A stretch of DNA of 44,440 nucleotides from VBDM01 sp035637655 (GCA_035637655.1 DASPWT010000088.1:1-44440), one strand, 5' to 3'; shown: positions 8,594 to 18,012, counted from the first letter of the stretch. Notes: generated from the sequence alone by a model not told the origin. Numbers and translations: made by a program.

Positions 8594-11500
8594 TCAGGCG
8601 GCGGCCCGCCGTTCCTTGAGAAACCCGGAGATTTTCTCAAGGAGATCGTCTTCCTGGTAGGGCTTGCCGAGGAAGTAGCTGACGCCGATCTCTTTCGCGT
8701 AGTTCTGGTGTTTGGCGGCGGTGCGCGAGGTGATCATGAGGATCGGCACCCGGGCGAGGCGCTTGTCCGCTCGAACGTTGCGCGTGAGATCGAACCCGTC
8801 CATGCGCGGCATCTCGATGTCGACGAGCATCACGTCGGGGACGAGCTCCAGCAGCTTCTCCATCGCTTCGACGCCGTCGCGCGCCGTCACCACGATATAT
8901 CCCTGGCGCTCCAGCAACCTTCCGGTGACTTTGCGCACGGTGAGCGAATCGTCGACCACCATGATCGTGGGCTGCGTGGCCGCGGCCTGCGGCTTGGGCG
9001 CTTCGTGAACGATCGCCCGGCGAGCAGCGACTTCCTTCAGCGCAAGCAGCACCGGATTCAGGATGAGCACGATCTCGCCCGTGCCGAGCACCGTGGCGCC
9101 CGTGATGCCCGCGACCCGCTGCAGCTGCGGACCGATCGTCTTCACAACGATTTCCTGGTTGCTGCCGATCATTTCGTCCACGTGCAGCGCGATGGCGTTG
9201 GTGCCGCTGCGCAGATACAGCGTCGGGGAGAAGCGCTGCTGTTCGGCGACCGCGTCGGATAGTCCGAGGAGGTGCGGCAGATAATGGAACGGGTAGCGCC
9301 GATCCTGCCATTCGGTCTGGCGCGACGCATAGGCGGCGACGAGTTGCTCCTGCCTCAGCTGCAGCACCTGCTCGACCATCACCGAGGGAATCGCGTAAGT
9401 CCTGCTGCCCGCGCGCACCAGCACCGTCTGCGTCACGGCAAGCGTAAGCGGCAGGTAAATGGTGAAGCGGGTGCCCTGCCCGCGCGTGAAGCGCATCTCC
9501 ACGCGCCCGCCGAGCGCGGTGACTTCGCTGCGCACCACGTCCATTCCGACGCCACGCCCGGCCACCTGTGAGACCTGCGTGGCGGTGGAGACTCCCGCGT
9601 GGAAAATGAAATCGGCGATTTCCGCCTCGGTGAGCGTCGTGTCCGGTCCCATGAGGCCCTTTTCGATCGCCTTCTCGCGGATCCGGTCGATGTCCAGGCC
9701 CCCGCCGTCATCGGACAGCGAGAGCTGCACTTCGTTGCCTTCCTGTTTCAGCTCGAGACGAATTTCGCCGAGTTCCGGCTTGGCTGCGGCCCGGCGTTTA
9801 TCCGGCGCCTCGATGCCGTGCGTGACGGCGTTGCGCAGCAAGTGCTCGAACGGTCCGGTGATGCGCTCGAGCACCGAGCGGTCGAGTTCGACCTGGGTGC
9901 CTTTGATATCCAGATTGGCGCGCTTGCCGACTTCCTTCGCGGTCTGGCGCACGACCCGGTAGAGACGCTCCTGGAGGCTGCCGAACGGCACCATGCGGAC
10001 GCGCATCAGGTCCTGCTGCAGATCGCGGTTCAGCCGCGCCTGCGCGAGCAGGGCCTTCTCGGTTTCGTCCACCGCGTTGACGAGGTTTCCGTGCACGGTC
10101 GATACGTCGTTGACGCTCTCGGCCATCAGCCGCGTTACTTCCTGAAAGCGGGTGAAGCGGTCGAATTCGAGCGGGTCGAATTCGCGCATGGATTCCTTGG
10201 CGAGTTCCTGGCGCGATTGCATCTGCGACTCGGCCTGGATTTCGATCTCGCGCAGCTGGGCTCGCAACCGCGCGACGTTGTCGGTGAGTTCCTGCATGGC
10301 CGCCTTGAGTGCGCGCATTTCGCCTTCGATCCGGCTGCGCGCAATGGCGACTTCGCCCGCCTGGTTGACCAGGCGGTCGACCACGTCCGCGCGCACCCGC
10401 AACAGCGCCTTTGGCTGTAACTCGCGCTCGGCGAGGGGTACCGGTTTCGCCGCGGCCGCCGGTGCCACATCCCACAGCGCGGGCTCGGGCGTCGCCTCCA
10501 GCGCGTCGATGGCGGCGGCCGCCGGTTCCGGGGGCACCGCCACGGCGGGCAGGCTTTCTTCCCGCGCACGGGGCTTCTGCAGCTGCTCGAACAAAAAGCC
10601 CATGCGGTCCCAGGACGTCTCCAGCTCCTCGAACAGGGCAGTGGGCAGCGTCTTGACCGACATGGCGTTCTCGACGCGCGTCTCCATGTGGTGCGTGAGC
10701 TCGCCCAGCGCCATGGCGCCCGCCATGCGCGCGCTCCCCTTCAGGGTATGCAGCACGCGTGCCAACGCCTGGCCGAGCGCGGAATTGGCCGGACTGTCGC
10801 GCCAGTCGCGCATGGCCGAACCTACCGAGGGAACCAGCTCGTTGGCCTCGTCGATGAAGATCTGCAACAGCTCCGGATCGAGATCGTCGTCGAGCCGCCG
10901 CTGGCGGCGCTCGAGCGTAATGTCCAGATCGAGGTCATCCAAAGAACTGTCGGCGAGCTCGGTTGCGGCGAACTCCTCGGCGGCATCGCTGTCCGCCGCG
11001 TTCAGAAGCGCGGACTGAGGGGTCGGCTCCTTTTCTTCAGGCGGCGATTCCTGCGGGGCACCCGTTTGCTCCCCGATGTGCTCGAGCCGCGCGACCAGTT
11101 CCGGGATGGCTCGCGGCACGCGCAACTCGACCACGCTCGCAACCATGGTCTCGATCGTGTCGATCGCTTCTCCGACCAGCGACTGTTCGTCCTCGGAAAG
11201 CTCGCTGGTCGCAAGTTTTTGCAGCGCCTTCTCCAGGGCATAGCCAAGATCCGAGAGGGTCGAGAGCTTCACCGTCCCCGAAGTGCCCGCGAGCGTGTGC
11301 ACCGCTCGCAGCAGAGCGTCGCTGACCACGCCGTGCTGGCGCAGGGTCTCGTGCTCTTCCCTGATCGCGCTAACGTGCGCGCGCGCCTCCCCGCTGAAAA
11401 TGGCAAAGAGCGTCTTCGAGACCCGGTGTGTGCCGAGTTGGACGAATTCCTCGGGCTCTGCGGGCGCGACCGGGACGGGGGTTGCGGCCACGTGCGTGAG

Positions 11501-13975
11501 TTCGGCCCTTTCCGGCGCGGCAGGCTCGGCCGCCGCGGTCGAGGGTGCTCCAAGTGACTCGGGGGACGCCTGCTCCGAGGCTTCGCCGCGACGTACGCGC
11601 TCCGCGGCCGCGACGAGCGCACGCTCATCGCTCGAGGCTCCCCCCGCCTTGAGGCGCTTGACGTTGTCGGAAAAGTAATCGTGCGCGAGGCCAATCAGCC
11701 GCAGTAGTTCCGGGGTTGCGGCGCGTTCTTCCTGCACCCACGCATTCATGGTCTGCTCGACGGCCCAGGCGGCTTCCCCGAGGCGCATGAGGCCCACCAT
11801 GCGTCCGCTGCCCTTCAAGGTGTGGAAAGCGCGGCGTATCGTCGTGAGCGCTTCCTTGTTGGCGTGCTGTTCGCGCACCGTATCGAGGTGTTCGCGGATC
11901 GTTGTCAGCACCTCGTCGGACTCCTCCAGATAGACCCCCAGGAGCTCCGCGTCGATCGCCTCGGCGCTTGCGTCGATGAGCTTGGCAGTCTCAGGAGACG
12001 GGGAGGGCGCCGCGGCCGCCGTGATTTTCTCGATGGCTTGCCTCAGGTAGGGCGTAAGCGGCATGGTGCTCGCCTTGTCAAGCGCCTTGAGTGCTTTCCC
12101 CGCGGAAGCTTCCAGCACCTGGTCGGCAATGAGTCCTGCGTCTTTCTGGAGGGCTGCGAGGTTTTTTTTCAGTTCGGCGCGAAGGCCCCCGTCTTCGGGT
12201 TTGGTCTTCCATTCCTCGTACAGGCTCGCCGTCTCGCGCTGCTGCTCGGCGACCTGGGCCTCGATGGTGGCAACCGGTTGGGCGGCGTCGGCTTCCTCTC
12301 TTCTTGCCGCCGCGATCGGCTGCATCGCGGCTTCGAAGTCGGCCTTGCCGTGCGCGAGGCCCTCGATGTAGAAACCCAGGCCCGAGAGAGTCTGCGCGAT
12401 GCGTTCGAAATCCTGCGGGTTCGCGCTGTGAGCCGCGCCGGAGAAGCGGCGGATCTCCTCCGCGACCGCAGCTAGGGAATCGCGCGCGCGCGTTTCTCCC
12501 AGCATTTCGAGCGCCCCGAGCAGCTGGCGCACGGGCTTGTCGAGCGCCGCGAGCTCATCGCGCTTCGCCGTATCGCGGAAGAAGGCGTCGAGCACCTGTT
12601 CGATCGTGCGCAGGTTGGCCCGCATTTCCGAGACAACCTGGCTCATGAGCAGCCGTTCCTGCGCCTTGCGCGACATCGCGTCGAGCAAGGGGATCTCCGG
12701 CGCGCTGCGCCGGAGCTTGCCGAGCATGCAATCTTTCAAGCGCGAACGCAGAAGCTGCGCCTGCTGGGCAAACTCGCCGGAGAGATTCGCGAAACCGGCA
12801 AGCGCATTTTCGAGCAGCAGGAGCACCGTCGCGACTTCGAGCGCGACCGTCTCGCTCATGCTTTCGCGGTTCGAGGTGAGCCACGCGGCGACCCCGGCGA
12901 CTTCGCCGACGAGCGCGGCGACATCCGCGTTGCCCAGACGCTCCGCGTCATCCTTGAGCGCGGCCGCACTGTCGCGGAATGCGAGCAGCGACGGGAGATT
13001 GCCTGATGCGAACTTGTTCCAGGCATCCTTCGCATGAGTGAGGTGCTCGCGCGCCGACTTCAGCGCCGGGATTTCCTCGACCATGCCGCCATCGCTCTCG
13101 GCAGCCGGGATGGTCTGGCCCAGATGGTAAGCTTCCTGGACTTCACGCACGCAATGGGTCGCTGGTTCGGCACGAGCCACGTAGTAGAGGACTTCGCGCA
13201 TCAGCCGCTCAGCGACGCTCGGCGTGCCTTCAACCAGGCGCTTGATCTGTTGCTCGATGCGGTTGCACAGCTGTTTGGCGTCGAGATCCTGGGGCAGCGC
13301 CTTGTGCGCGAGCGCATCGAAAAAGGCGAGCGACACCCACCAGAAGGCGCGCTGCGAGAGGGGACCCTGCGCGGCCTCGATCGCTTCGATGGCGGCGCGC
13401 ATGTCCTCGGCTCCGCCGGTATCGTTCTTAAGCCACTTGAGGAATCCGCGCTGGTAGCGGCCGCGCTGCTCGCGCAGGTATTTGTCCGATTCGCCCGCCT
13501 TCAATGCGCCCGCAACCTTGTCGCGCTTGGGCGGGCGGAAAGAGAGATTCGGATAGTAGAGATCGGTCGGGTCGGCATGCCCGCCGCGCGCCGTAACGAC
13601 ATCGCGGTACAGGGCATAGAGCGTGAGCGGCTGGTTGGGGTTGCCGGCCATCAGCTGGTCGAGGTAGGCGCGGATTCCGGTAAGGGCGCGCTCGACCAGT
13701 CCGAAGATCTCGGTCCTCCTTAGCGAAGCCTCCTTTTCGATGCCGGCGAGCAGGCCTTCGAGCTCTTCGGATACGCGCGTGATGCCTTCCAGACCGACGA
13801 TCGAAAGCGCGCCGTGTGCCTGGTGCAGGTGCGATTGGCTCGACTTGAGCTGCGCAGCGTCGGTGCTGTTCGCGGCGAACGCGCGCAGCGCCTCCTGGGC
13901 GCGCTGGATGGCGTGGTCGATCTCGCCCTTGACCCAGGAAAGCGGCCCGACGTCGAAATCGGCGCGTGCAGTCAT
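8594..13975 (-). CDS. pilL: Hybrid CheA-type histidine kinase PilL/ChpA
   Basis: Central kinase of the type IV pilus chemosensory (Pil-Chp) pathway; it phosphorylates PilG and PilH. The 1793 residues contain several histidine phosphotransfer sites: a degenerate one at His51 (HQAHGAL), and clear ones at His718 (HTLKGSGR), His893 (HTLAGTSG, usual Lys replaced by Ala) and His1076 (HTLKGSAR). A CheA dimerisation/HATPase core follows, with HLLRNAVTHG at about 1378 and G-boxes DDGGGLD (1422) and GRGVGMD (1473). Then come a CheW-like domain at about 1510-1650 and a C-terminal receiver at 1669-1793 with phospho-acceptor Asp1719. Length varies widely in this family. It is last in the pilGHIJL operon, 24 bases after pilJ; no pilK or chpB gene is present. 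Confidence 0.96.
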   Translation of the reverse strand: MTARADFDVGPLSWVKGEIDHAIQRAQEALRAFAANSTDAAQLKSSQSHLHQAHGALSIVGLEGITRVSEELEGLLAGIEKEASLRRTEIFGLVERALTGIRAYLDQLMAGNPNQPLTLYALYRDVVTARGGHADPTDLYYPNLSFRPPKRDKVAGALKAGESDKYLREQRGRYQRGFLKWLKNDTGGAEDMRAAIEAIEAAQGPLSQRAFWWVSLAFFDALAHKALPQDLDAKQLCNRIEQQIKRLVEGTPSVAERLMREVLYYVARAEPATHCVREVQEAYHLGQTIPAAESDGGMVEEIPALKSAREHLTHAKDAWNKFASGNLPSLLAFRDSAAALKDDAERLGNADVAALVGEVAGVAAWLTSNRESMSETVALEVATVLLLLENALAGFANLSGEFAQQAQLLRSRLKDCMLGKLRRSAPEIPLLDAMSRKAQERLLMSQVVSEMRANLRTIEQVLDAFFRDTAKRDELAALDKPVRQLLGALEMLGETRARDSLAAVAEEIRRFSGAAHSANPQDFERIAQTLSGLGFYIEGLAHGKADFEAAMQPIAAARREEADAAQPVATIEAQVAEQQRETASLYEEWKTKPEDGGLRAELKKNLAALQKDAGLIADQVLEASAGKALKALDKASTMPLTPYLRQAIEKITAAAAPSPSPETAKLIDASAEAIDAELLGVYLEESDEVLTTIREHLDTVREQHANKEALTTIRRAFHTLKGSGRMVGLMRLGEAAWAVEQTMNAWVQEERAATPELLRLIGLAHDYFSDNVKRLKAGGASSDERALVAAAERVRRGEASEQASPESLGAPSTAAAEPAAPERAELTHVAATPVPVAPAEPEEFVQLGTHRVSKTLFAIFSGEARAHVSAIREEHETLRQHGVVSDALLRAVHTLAGTSGTVKLSTLSDLGYALEKALQKLATSELSEDEQSLVGEAIDTIETMVASVVELRVPRAIPELVARLEHIGEQTGAPQESPPEEKEPTPQSALLNAADSDAAEEFAATELADSSLDDLDLDITLERRQRRLDDDLDPELLQIFIDEANELVPSVGSAMRDWRDSPANSALGQALARVLHTLKGSARMAGAMALGELTHHMETRVENAMSVKTLPTALFEELETSWDRMGFLFEQLQKPRAREESLPAVAVPPEPAAAAIDALEATPEPALWDVAPAAAAKPVPLAERELQPKALLRVRADVVDRLVNQAGEVAIARSRIEGEMRALKAAMQELTDNVARLRAQLREIEIQAESQMQSRQELAKESMREFDPLEFDRFTRFQEVTRLMAESVNDVSTVHGNLVNAVDETEKALLAQARLNRDLQQDLMRVRMVPFGSLQERLYRVVRQTAKEVGKRANLDIKGTQVELDRSVLERITGPFEHLLRNAVTHGIEAPDKRRAAAKPELGEIRLELKQEGNEVQLSLSDDGGGLDIDRIREKAIEKGLMGPDTTLTEAEIADFIFHAGVSTATQVSQVAGRGVGMDVVRSEVTALGGRVEMRFTRGQGTRFTIYLPLTLAVTQTVLVRAGSRTYAIPSVMVEQVLQLRQEQLVAAYASRQTEWQDRRYPFHYLPHLLGLSDAVAEQQRFSPTLYLRSGTNAIALHVDEMIGSNQEIVVKTIGPQLQRVAGITGATVLGTGEIVLILNPVLLALKEVAARRAIVHEAPKPQAAATQPTIMVVDDSLTVRKVTGRLLERQGYIVVTARDGVEAMEKLLELVPDVMLVDIEMPRMDGFDLTRNVRADKRLARVPILMITSRTAAKHQNYAKEIGVSYFLGKPYQEDDLLEKISGFLKERRAAA

Positions 13976-13999
13976 TGCTCCCGACCTGGCTCTGCCGCC

Positions 14000-16192
14000 T
14001 CAAGCAATCTTGAAGCCCGACACCGAACCTTTCAGCTCTTTGGCGAGCTCGGCAAGCTGGCCGATCGACACCGCCGTGCGCTTGGTGCCTTCGGTGGTCT
14101 GCTGAGTGATGCTCAGAATGTCCTGCATGCTGGTCGCCACGGTGTTTGCGGATCTCGCCTGCTGTTCGGTGGTCGTCGTGATACCTTCGATCAGCTGCGC
14201 GAGCTGCTGCGACACTGATCCGATCTCCGAGAGCGCCTGGCCCGCGGCGTCCGAGAGCTTCGCGCCTTCGACCACGCCCTGTGTGCTCTTCTCCATGGCG
14301 GAAACCGCGTCCTGGGTGTCCGTCTGAATGGTCTTGACGATCGCACCGATCTGCTTGGTCGCTTCGGCTGAGCGCTCTGCAAGCCGCTGCACTTCTTCGG
14401 CCACCACCGTGAAGCCGCGCCCGGCTTCACCCGCTGAGGCGGCCTGGATCGCGGCGTTCAGGGCGAGAACGTTGGTCTGCTCGGTAATGTCCGAAATCAG
14501 CTCCACGATCTCGCCGATCTCCTGAGAGGATTCGCCCAGTCGCTTGATGCGCTTGGACGTCTCCTGGATCTGCTCGCGGATTTCGTTCATGCCCGAGATC
14601 GAGTTCTGCACCGCCTGCGTGCCCTTTTGCGCGGCGGCGAGCGATTGGCGCGCCACGCTGGCCGACTGCGAGGCGCTCTCCGACATCGCGTTCATGGCCT
14701 TTGCCATGCTGAGAATCGAAGCACTGGTCTGGCGAATCTCGACGGACTGTTTTTCGGCGGCAGCGAGCAACTGCGTGGAGGTCTGCTGCGCGGCCTCCGT
14801 GGCGCTCGTCACCTGCGCGGCGGCGGCGTTGATCCGGGCGACGAGGGTTCTCAGCTCGTCGATAGTGAAATTCACCGAGTCGGCAATGGCGCCGGTGATT
14901 TCTTCGGTCACGGTCGCCTTCACGGTCAGGTCGCCTTCGGCGAGGTTCCCCATCTCGTTCATCAGTCGCAGAATCGCGTCCTGGTTCGACTGGTTGGTGC
15001 GCTCGGTTTCGGCGCGTTGGCGCTCGGCCTCTTCGGCGCGCCGGCGCGTGTCGCCGAGGTACACCAACACCAGCAGCGCAATAGTGCCGATGCCAAGCAG
15101 GATCAGCACGGCGAGCACGATGAAGTTGGTGGTGCGCCCGCCGAGTTCCTGCTCATAAGCGTCAGCAAGCTTTTGCGACGCGGCGAGCAGCGGCTCGGAG
15201 TCGTCCACGACCTTGCGGCCGGCCTGCTTCGCGTTCACCAACGACTGCAGGTTCCCGAGAATCGAGGCCACCGCCCCCTGGAATTCCTGGTAGGCCTTGT
15301 CAAGTTCGGCAAGCTTTGCCTGCTGCTCCGGGTCCTTGGCTGCAGTGACGCGAAGCACGTCACTGCCCTTCATCAAGCCCTGCAGCAACTCGCGGAAGGT
15401 GGCGGTGTCCTTGCCCATCAGAAACGCCACTTCCGGGTCGATCACGTCGGCACCGAGCATGGCATTCGCGTTCCGCGCGAGCCGCTGCGTCAACATCACC
15501 AGCTGCCCTGAAAGGGAGACCTCGCGCGCCGGAGCCTGGGCCTGCAGTTTGAGCGCCTGGACCTGCTCGGCGAGATCGAGCAGCACGGGGTTGTTGGTGT
15601 TGATCAGGCGTACCGCCGTGGCGAGCCCGATGAGGTTCTTGCTTTGCGCGAGCACGACCTGCACGCTGCGGTCGGTCTTTTCCCATTCCTTGGTCACCCC
15701 GTCGAGCTGCGGTTTCACCGTATCGGACGTCGGTGGAAGGAAAACGTCACCCGCCTGCCCACCTTGCGTGAGCAGCTTCAGCGACGCGATGAACTCGTCG
15801 CGCGACTGCTGCAGCTGCTTGAACGCCTCGGGGAGACCGATGAGCCCGGTTTGCGCCGCCTTGGCGATGCGTTGGGTCAGCATGCGCATCTGCGCGGAAG
15901 TGGAGACGTAGATCGTGCCGTAGGTCGCTTCGCGGTTGTCCTCGAACACGATGAATGCGGCCGCGACAAAGAGCACTGCAAATATCGCGCCGAGAACCGT
16001 GTACTGTCGGCCGACGCGGACCGTGCCAAGACCGATCATGCGCCGCTTCGGCCCTTCGGCGACGGTTGTCGGGCCGGGTGCAGGCTTGGCCACGGGCTTG
16101 GGCACGGCCCGAGGGATTGCCCTTGGAGCTTGCGTGGCGGGCGTCGCGTCCTTCTTGGTTCCCGCCTTGGCTGGAAATCTGAGAAATGCCAT
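14000..16192 (-). CDS. pilJ: Methyl-accepting chemotaxis protein PilJ
   Basis: Inner-membrane receptor that feeds the PilL kinase in type IV pilus control. From ATG 16192 (good AGGAGG site 5-6 bases upstream) it has 730 residues. There is an unusual cytoplasmic leader rich in Pro, Ala and Lys (about 10-50), TM1 at about 65-83, and a periplasmic region with two PilJ-type repeats, each holding an MLTQR motif (about 104 and 233). TM2 is at about 357-380, followed by HAMP-like sequence and an MCP signalling hairpin whose tip contains EQTNVLALNAAIQAASAGE. Upstream in-frame sequence to 16300 overlaps pilI and is not homologous. The receptor has no C-terminal pentapeptide for CheR/CheB binding. Confidence 0.95.
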   Translation of the reverse strand: MAFLRFPAKAGTKKDATPATQAPRAIPRAVPKPVAKPAPGPTTVAEGPKRRMIGLGTVRVGRQYTVLGAIFAVLFVAAAFIVFEDNREATYGTIYVSTSAQMRMLTQRIAKAAQTGLIGLPEAFKQLQQSRDEFIASLKLLTQGGQAGDVFLPPTSDTVKPQLDGVTKEWEKTDRSVQVVLAQSKNLIGLATAVRLINTNNPVLLDLAEQVQALKLQAQAPAREVSLSGQLVMLTQRLARNANAMLGADVIDPEVAFLMGKDTATFRELLQGLMKGSDVLRVTAAKDPEQQAKLAELDKAYQEFQGAVASILGNLQSLVNAKQAGRKVVDDSEPLLAASQKLADAYEQELGGRTTNFIVLAVLILLGIGTIALLVLVYLGDTRRRAEEAERQRAETERTNQSNQDAILRLMNEMGNLAEGDLTVKATVTEEITGAIADSVNFTIDELRTLVARINAAAAQVTSATEAAQQTSTQLLAAAEKQSVEIRQTSASILSMAKAMNAMSESASQSASVARQSLAAAQKGTQAVQNSISGMNEIREQIQETSKRIKRLGESSQEIGEIVELISDITEQTNVLALNAAIQAASAGEAGRGFTVVAEEVQRLAERSAEATKQIGAIVKTIQTDTQDAVSAMEKSTQGVVEGAKLSDAAGQALSEIGSVSQQLAQLIEGITTTTEQQARSANTVATSMQDILSITQQTTEGTKRTAVSIGQLAELAKELKGSVSGFKIA

Positions 16193-16226
16193 TGGTCCCT
16201 CCTGTGTTCGGATTGGCGTGGATGCG

Positions 16227-16736
16227 CTAGGCACCCACCTGAAGAAAATCGTCGTGCGCCACGAGCGCACCCATGTCCAGCTCGTGCCAGAGGCGGCCAT
16301 CCTCGTCGTGGTAGGCGGCTCCGACCCAGGACTTTTCCGTCGCCTTCTCAGCCGGCTGCATGGTCTGCACGTTTTTCAGCCCGAGCACGCGGCTGATCAT
16401 CAGTCCACTGAACGAATGGAAGCGTTCGGCGATCAGCAACAAGCGGCAGTCGGGCGTACGCACCGTTTGCTCCCCCCCCATGAAGGCGGCGAAATCCACG
16501 ATGCTCGCGAGCACCCCGCGGATGTTCGCCAGGCCCAGATACCAGGGCTTGGTGAGCGGAACGCCGGAAAACTCCGGCAGCGGCAGCATCTCCCCGGCAT
16601 CGTCCAGCTTGAGCAGCCAGTTGCGGGTACCTGCCTGAACGCCCAACCGCGACGTGGGCTCGGCTTCGGTCTGGGCCTCGCGCAGCCTCTGGGCGAGTCC
16701 CTGCTGGAACTCACGCAGGCTGATCTGTTTTGCCAC
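16227..16736 (-). CDS. pilI: CheW-like adaptor PilI
   Basis: CheW-domain protein of 169 residues that should couple PilJ to the PilL kinase at the membrane. The CheW fold is recognised from LPLPEFSGVPLTKPWYLGLANIRGVLASIVDFAAF and the later LMISRVLGL. It starts at GTG 16736, 10 bases after the pilH stop. The order pilG-pilH-pilI-pilJ identifies it as PilI. It has no signal peptide or membrane segment. Confidence 0.92.
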   Translation of the reverse strand: MAKQISLREFQQGLAQRLREAQTEAEPTSRLGVQAGTRNWLLKLDDAGEMLPLPEFSGVPLTKPWYLGLANIRGVLASIVDFAAFMGGEQTVRTPDCRLLLIAERFHSFSGLMISRVLGLKNVQTMQPAEKATEKSWVGAAYHDEDGRLWHELDMGALVAHDDFLQVGA

Positions 16737-16746
16737 GGGCCTAGGC

Positions 16747-17112
16747 CTATTTGATCGCCGCGACCTTCGCCAGCAACTCCTTGGCGTCGATCGGTTTCAT
16801 CAGGTAATCCTTCGCACCCTGGCGCATCCCCCAGACGCGATCGGTTTCCTGGTTCTTGCTCGTGACGACGATCACCGGGATGTGCTTGGTCGCCTCGTCG
16901 CGCGTAATGGCACGCGTCGCCTGGAAGCCATTGGTGCCCGGCATGACCACGTCCATCAGGATGAGATCGGGCCTCTCCGACTTCGACTTGGTGATTGCCT
17001 CATCGCCATTCTCCGCCGTGACGCACTGGTACCCCTGCTTGGACAGCGTTTCCATGAAAAACTGCCGGTCAGTAGGCGAATCATCCACGATCAAGATCTT
17101 CCTTACGGCCAT
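16747..17112 (-). CDS. pilH: CheY-like response regulator PilH
   Basis: Single receiver domain of 121 residues, with the acidic pair at Asp10-Asp11 (ILIVDDS), phospho-acceptor Asp54 in LILMDVVMPG, the conserved Thr in VIVVTSK and Lys in YLMKPI. In Pseudomonas PilH acts with PilG downstream of ChpA and modulates pilus retraction. There is no output domain, so it works by protein interaction. It is located 10 bases after pilG. PilH and not PilG because of the order and the compact N-terminus MAVRKILIVDDSPTD. Confidence 0.94.
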   Translation of the reverse strand: MAVRKILIVDDSPTDRQFFMETLSKQGYQCVTAENGDEAITKSKSERPDLILMDVVMPGTNGFQATRAITRDEATKHIPVIVVTSKNQETDRVWGMRQGAKDYLMKPIDAKELLAKVAAIK

Positions 17113-17122
17113 GGCAATCTCC

Positions 17123-17527
17123 TCAAGTACGAACGGGCGCGTGCGCGCCTATGGTTTTCAAAAGACTGTCCTTCGTAAATGGCTTGGTCAGATATTCGTC
17201 CGAGCCCACCATTCGGCCCCGCGCCCGGTCAAACAGGCCGTCCTTGGAAGACAGCATGATCACCGGCGTGGTGGCGAAGTGTGTGTTTTTCTTGATCAGC
17301 GCGCAGGTCTGATACCCGTCCAGGCGAGGCATCATGATGTCCACGAAGATGATATCGGGCTGGTGATCGGTGATCTTGGCGAGCGCGTCGAAACCGTCTT
17401 CGGCGAGGATCACCTTGCAACCGGCCTGAATCAGGAAAATCTCCGCGCTGCGGCGAATGGTGTTCGAGTCGTCGATCACCATCACTTTGACGCCAGCAAG
17501 ATTCGTGGCTTCGCTCACGCGCTCCAC
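17123..17527 (-). CDS. pilG: CheY-like response regulator PilG
   Basis: Single receiver domain. From GTG 17527 it gives 134 residues, close to the usual 135. Motifs are VMVIDDSNTIRRSAE, phospho-acceptor Asp63 in IIFVDIMMPRLDGY, and EYLTKPF with the conserved Lys. In studied species PilG promotes pilus extension and twitching downstream of ChpA/PilL. Two GTG codons compete. The one at 17527 has AAGGAA about 7 bases upstream, while 17518 has only a closely spaced GGAG, so 17527 is chosen. It is the first gene of the pilGHIJL operon. Confidence 0.93.
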   Translation of the reverse strand: MERVSEATNLAGVKVMVIDDSNTIRRSAEIFLIQAGCKVILAEDGFDALAKITDHQPDIIFVDIMMPRLDGYQTCALIKKNTHFATTPVIMLSSKDGLFDRARGRMVGSDEYLTKPFTKDSLLKTIGAHAPVRT

Positions 17528-17615
17528 CCCACATTTCCTTCTGTCTTTCGCCCCGACAGTGCTGTCGGACCCTCTCCACGCTGCGGCGCTGACGCGCCGG
17601 GCGCAGCTCTCCGAC

Positions 17616-17643
17616 ACTATACAGCCAAATCCAGTCAAAACAA
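17616..17643 (-). promoter_or_regulatory. Candidate sigma-70 promoter for pilGHIJL operon
   Basis: On the minus strand TTGTTT (17643-17638) and TATAGT (17621-17616) are 16 bases apart, about 90 bases upstream of the pilG start, in a locally AT-rich patch of an otherwise GC-rich region. The -10 matches consensus at five of six bases, the -35 at three. A TTGACT overlaps the spacer but is too close to the -10 to serve it. Confidence 0.4.
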
Positions 17644-17744
17644 AGCCTTGTGCGTTTTATTTCAGAAGCACTATCAGGGTGGCAAACACCGCCCCGGCGC
17701 CGCTTCGCGCGGCACTCCCGTCGAGGAGCGAGGAACGTGCCCGA

Positions 17745-17927
17745 CTACATTTCGACCATCTCGAAATCCTCCTTCCGGGCCCCGCATTCAGGGCAAGTCC
17801 AATTCACCGGGATGTCCTCCCAGCGCGTCCCCGGGGGGATTCCTTCCTCCGGTAATCCTTCCGCTTCGTCGTAGATGAACCCGCAGATCAAACACATCCA
17901 GGTTTTGAAATCTTGCTTTTCCGTCAT
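17745..17927 (-). CDS. Rubredoxin
   Basis: Small iron-cysteine electron carrier of 60 residues from ATG 17927. The Fe site is clear: MCLICGFIYDEAEG (Cys12, Cys15) and CPECGARKEDFEM (Cys45, Cys48), with the conserved Gly-Pro-rich linker IPPGTRWEDIP and an invariant Trp between. Upstream in-frame sequence is not homologous. Redox partners cannot be named from the window. It lies between pilG and the divergent thiD, a placement common in betaproteobacteria. Confidence 0.96.
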   Translation of the reverse strand: MTEKQDFKTWMCLICGFIYDEAEGLPEEGIPPGTRWEDIPVNWTCPECGARKEDFEMVEM

Positions 17928-18012
17928 TAGGTTGGGATGGGTTACAATGGGTCGTCGCATCATAACCTGAGCGAAGAGCCGCCTGCCAGCCACCGCCGGT
18001 TCTTCGCTGCCC

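Noticed and set aside
9599..13723. Long rightward reading frames opposite pilL (for example 9599-10420, 10688-11557, 11822-12475, 13034-13723)
   Set aside because: They are antisense to a clearly real kinase gene in GC-rich DNA, have low-complexity Arg/Ala/Gly-type composition and no recognisable domain.
17928..18012. TPP riboswitch upstream of thiD
   Set aside because: A CTGAG occurs at about 17967, but the other conserved parts of the THI element (ACCCTTGAACCTGA-type segment) are absent and the leader is only 85 bases.
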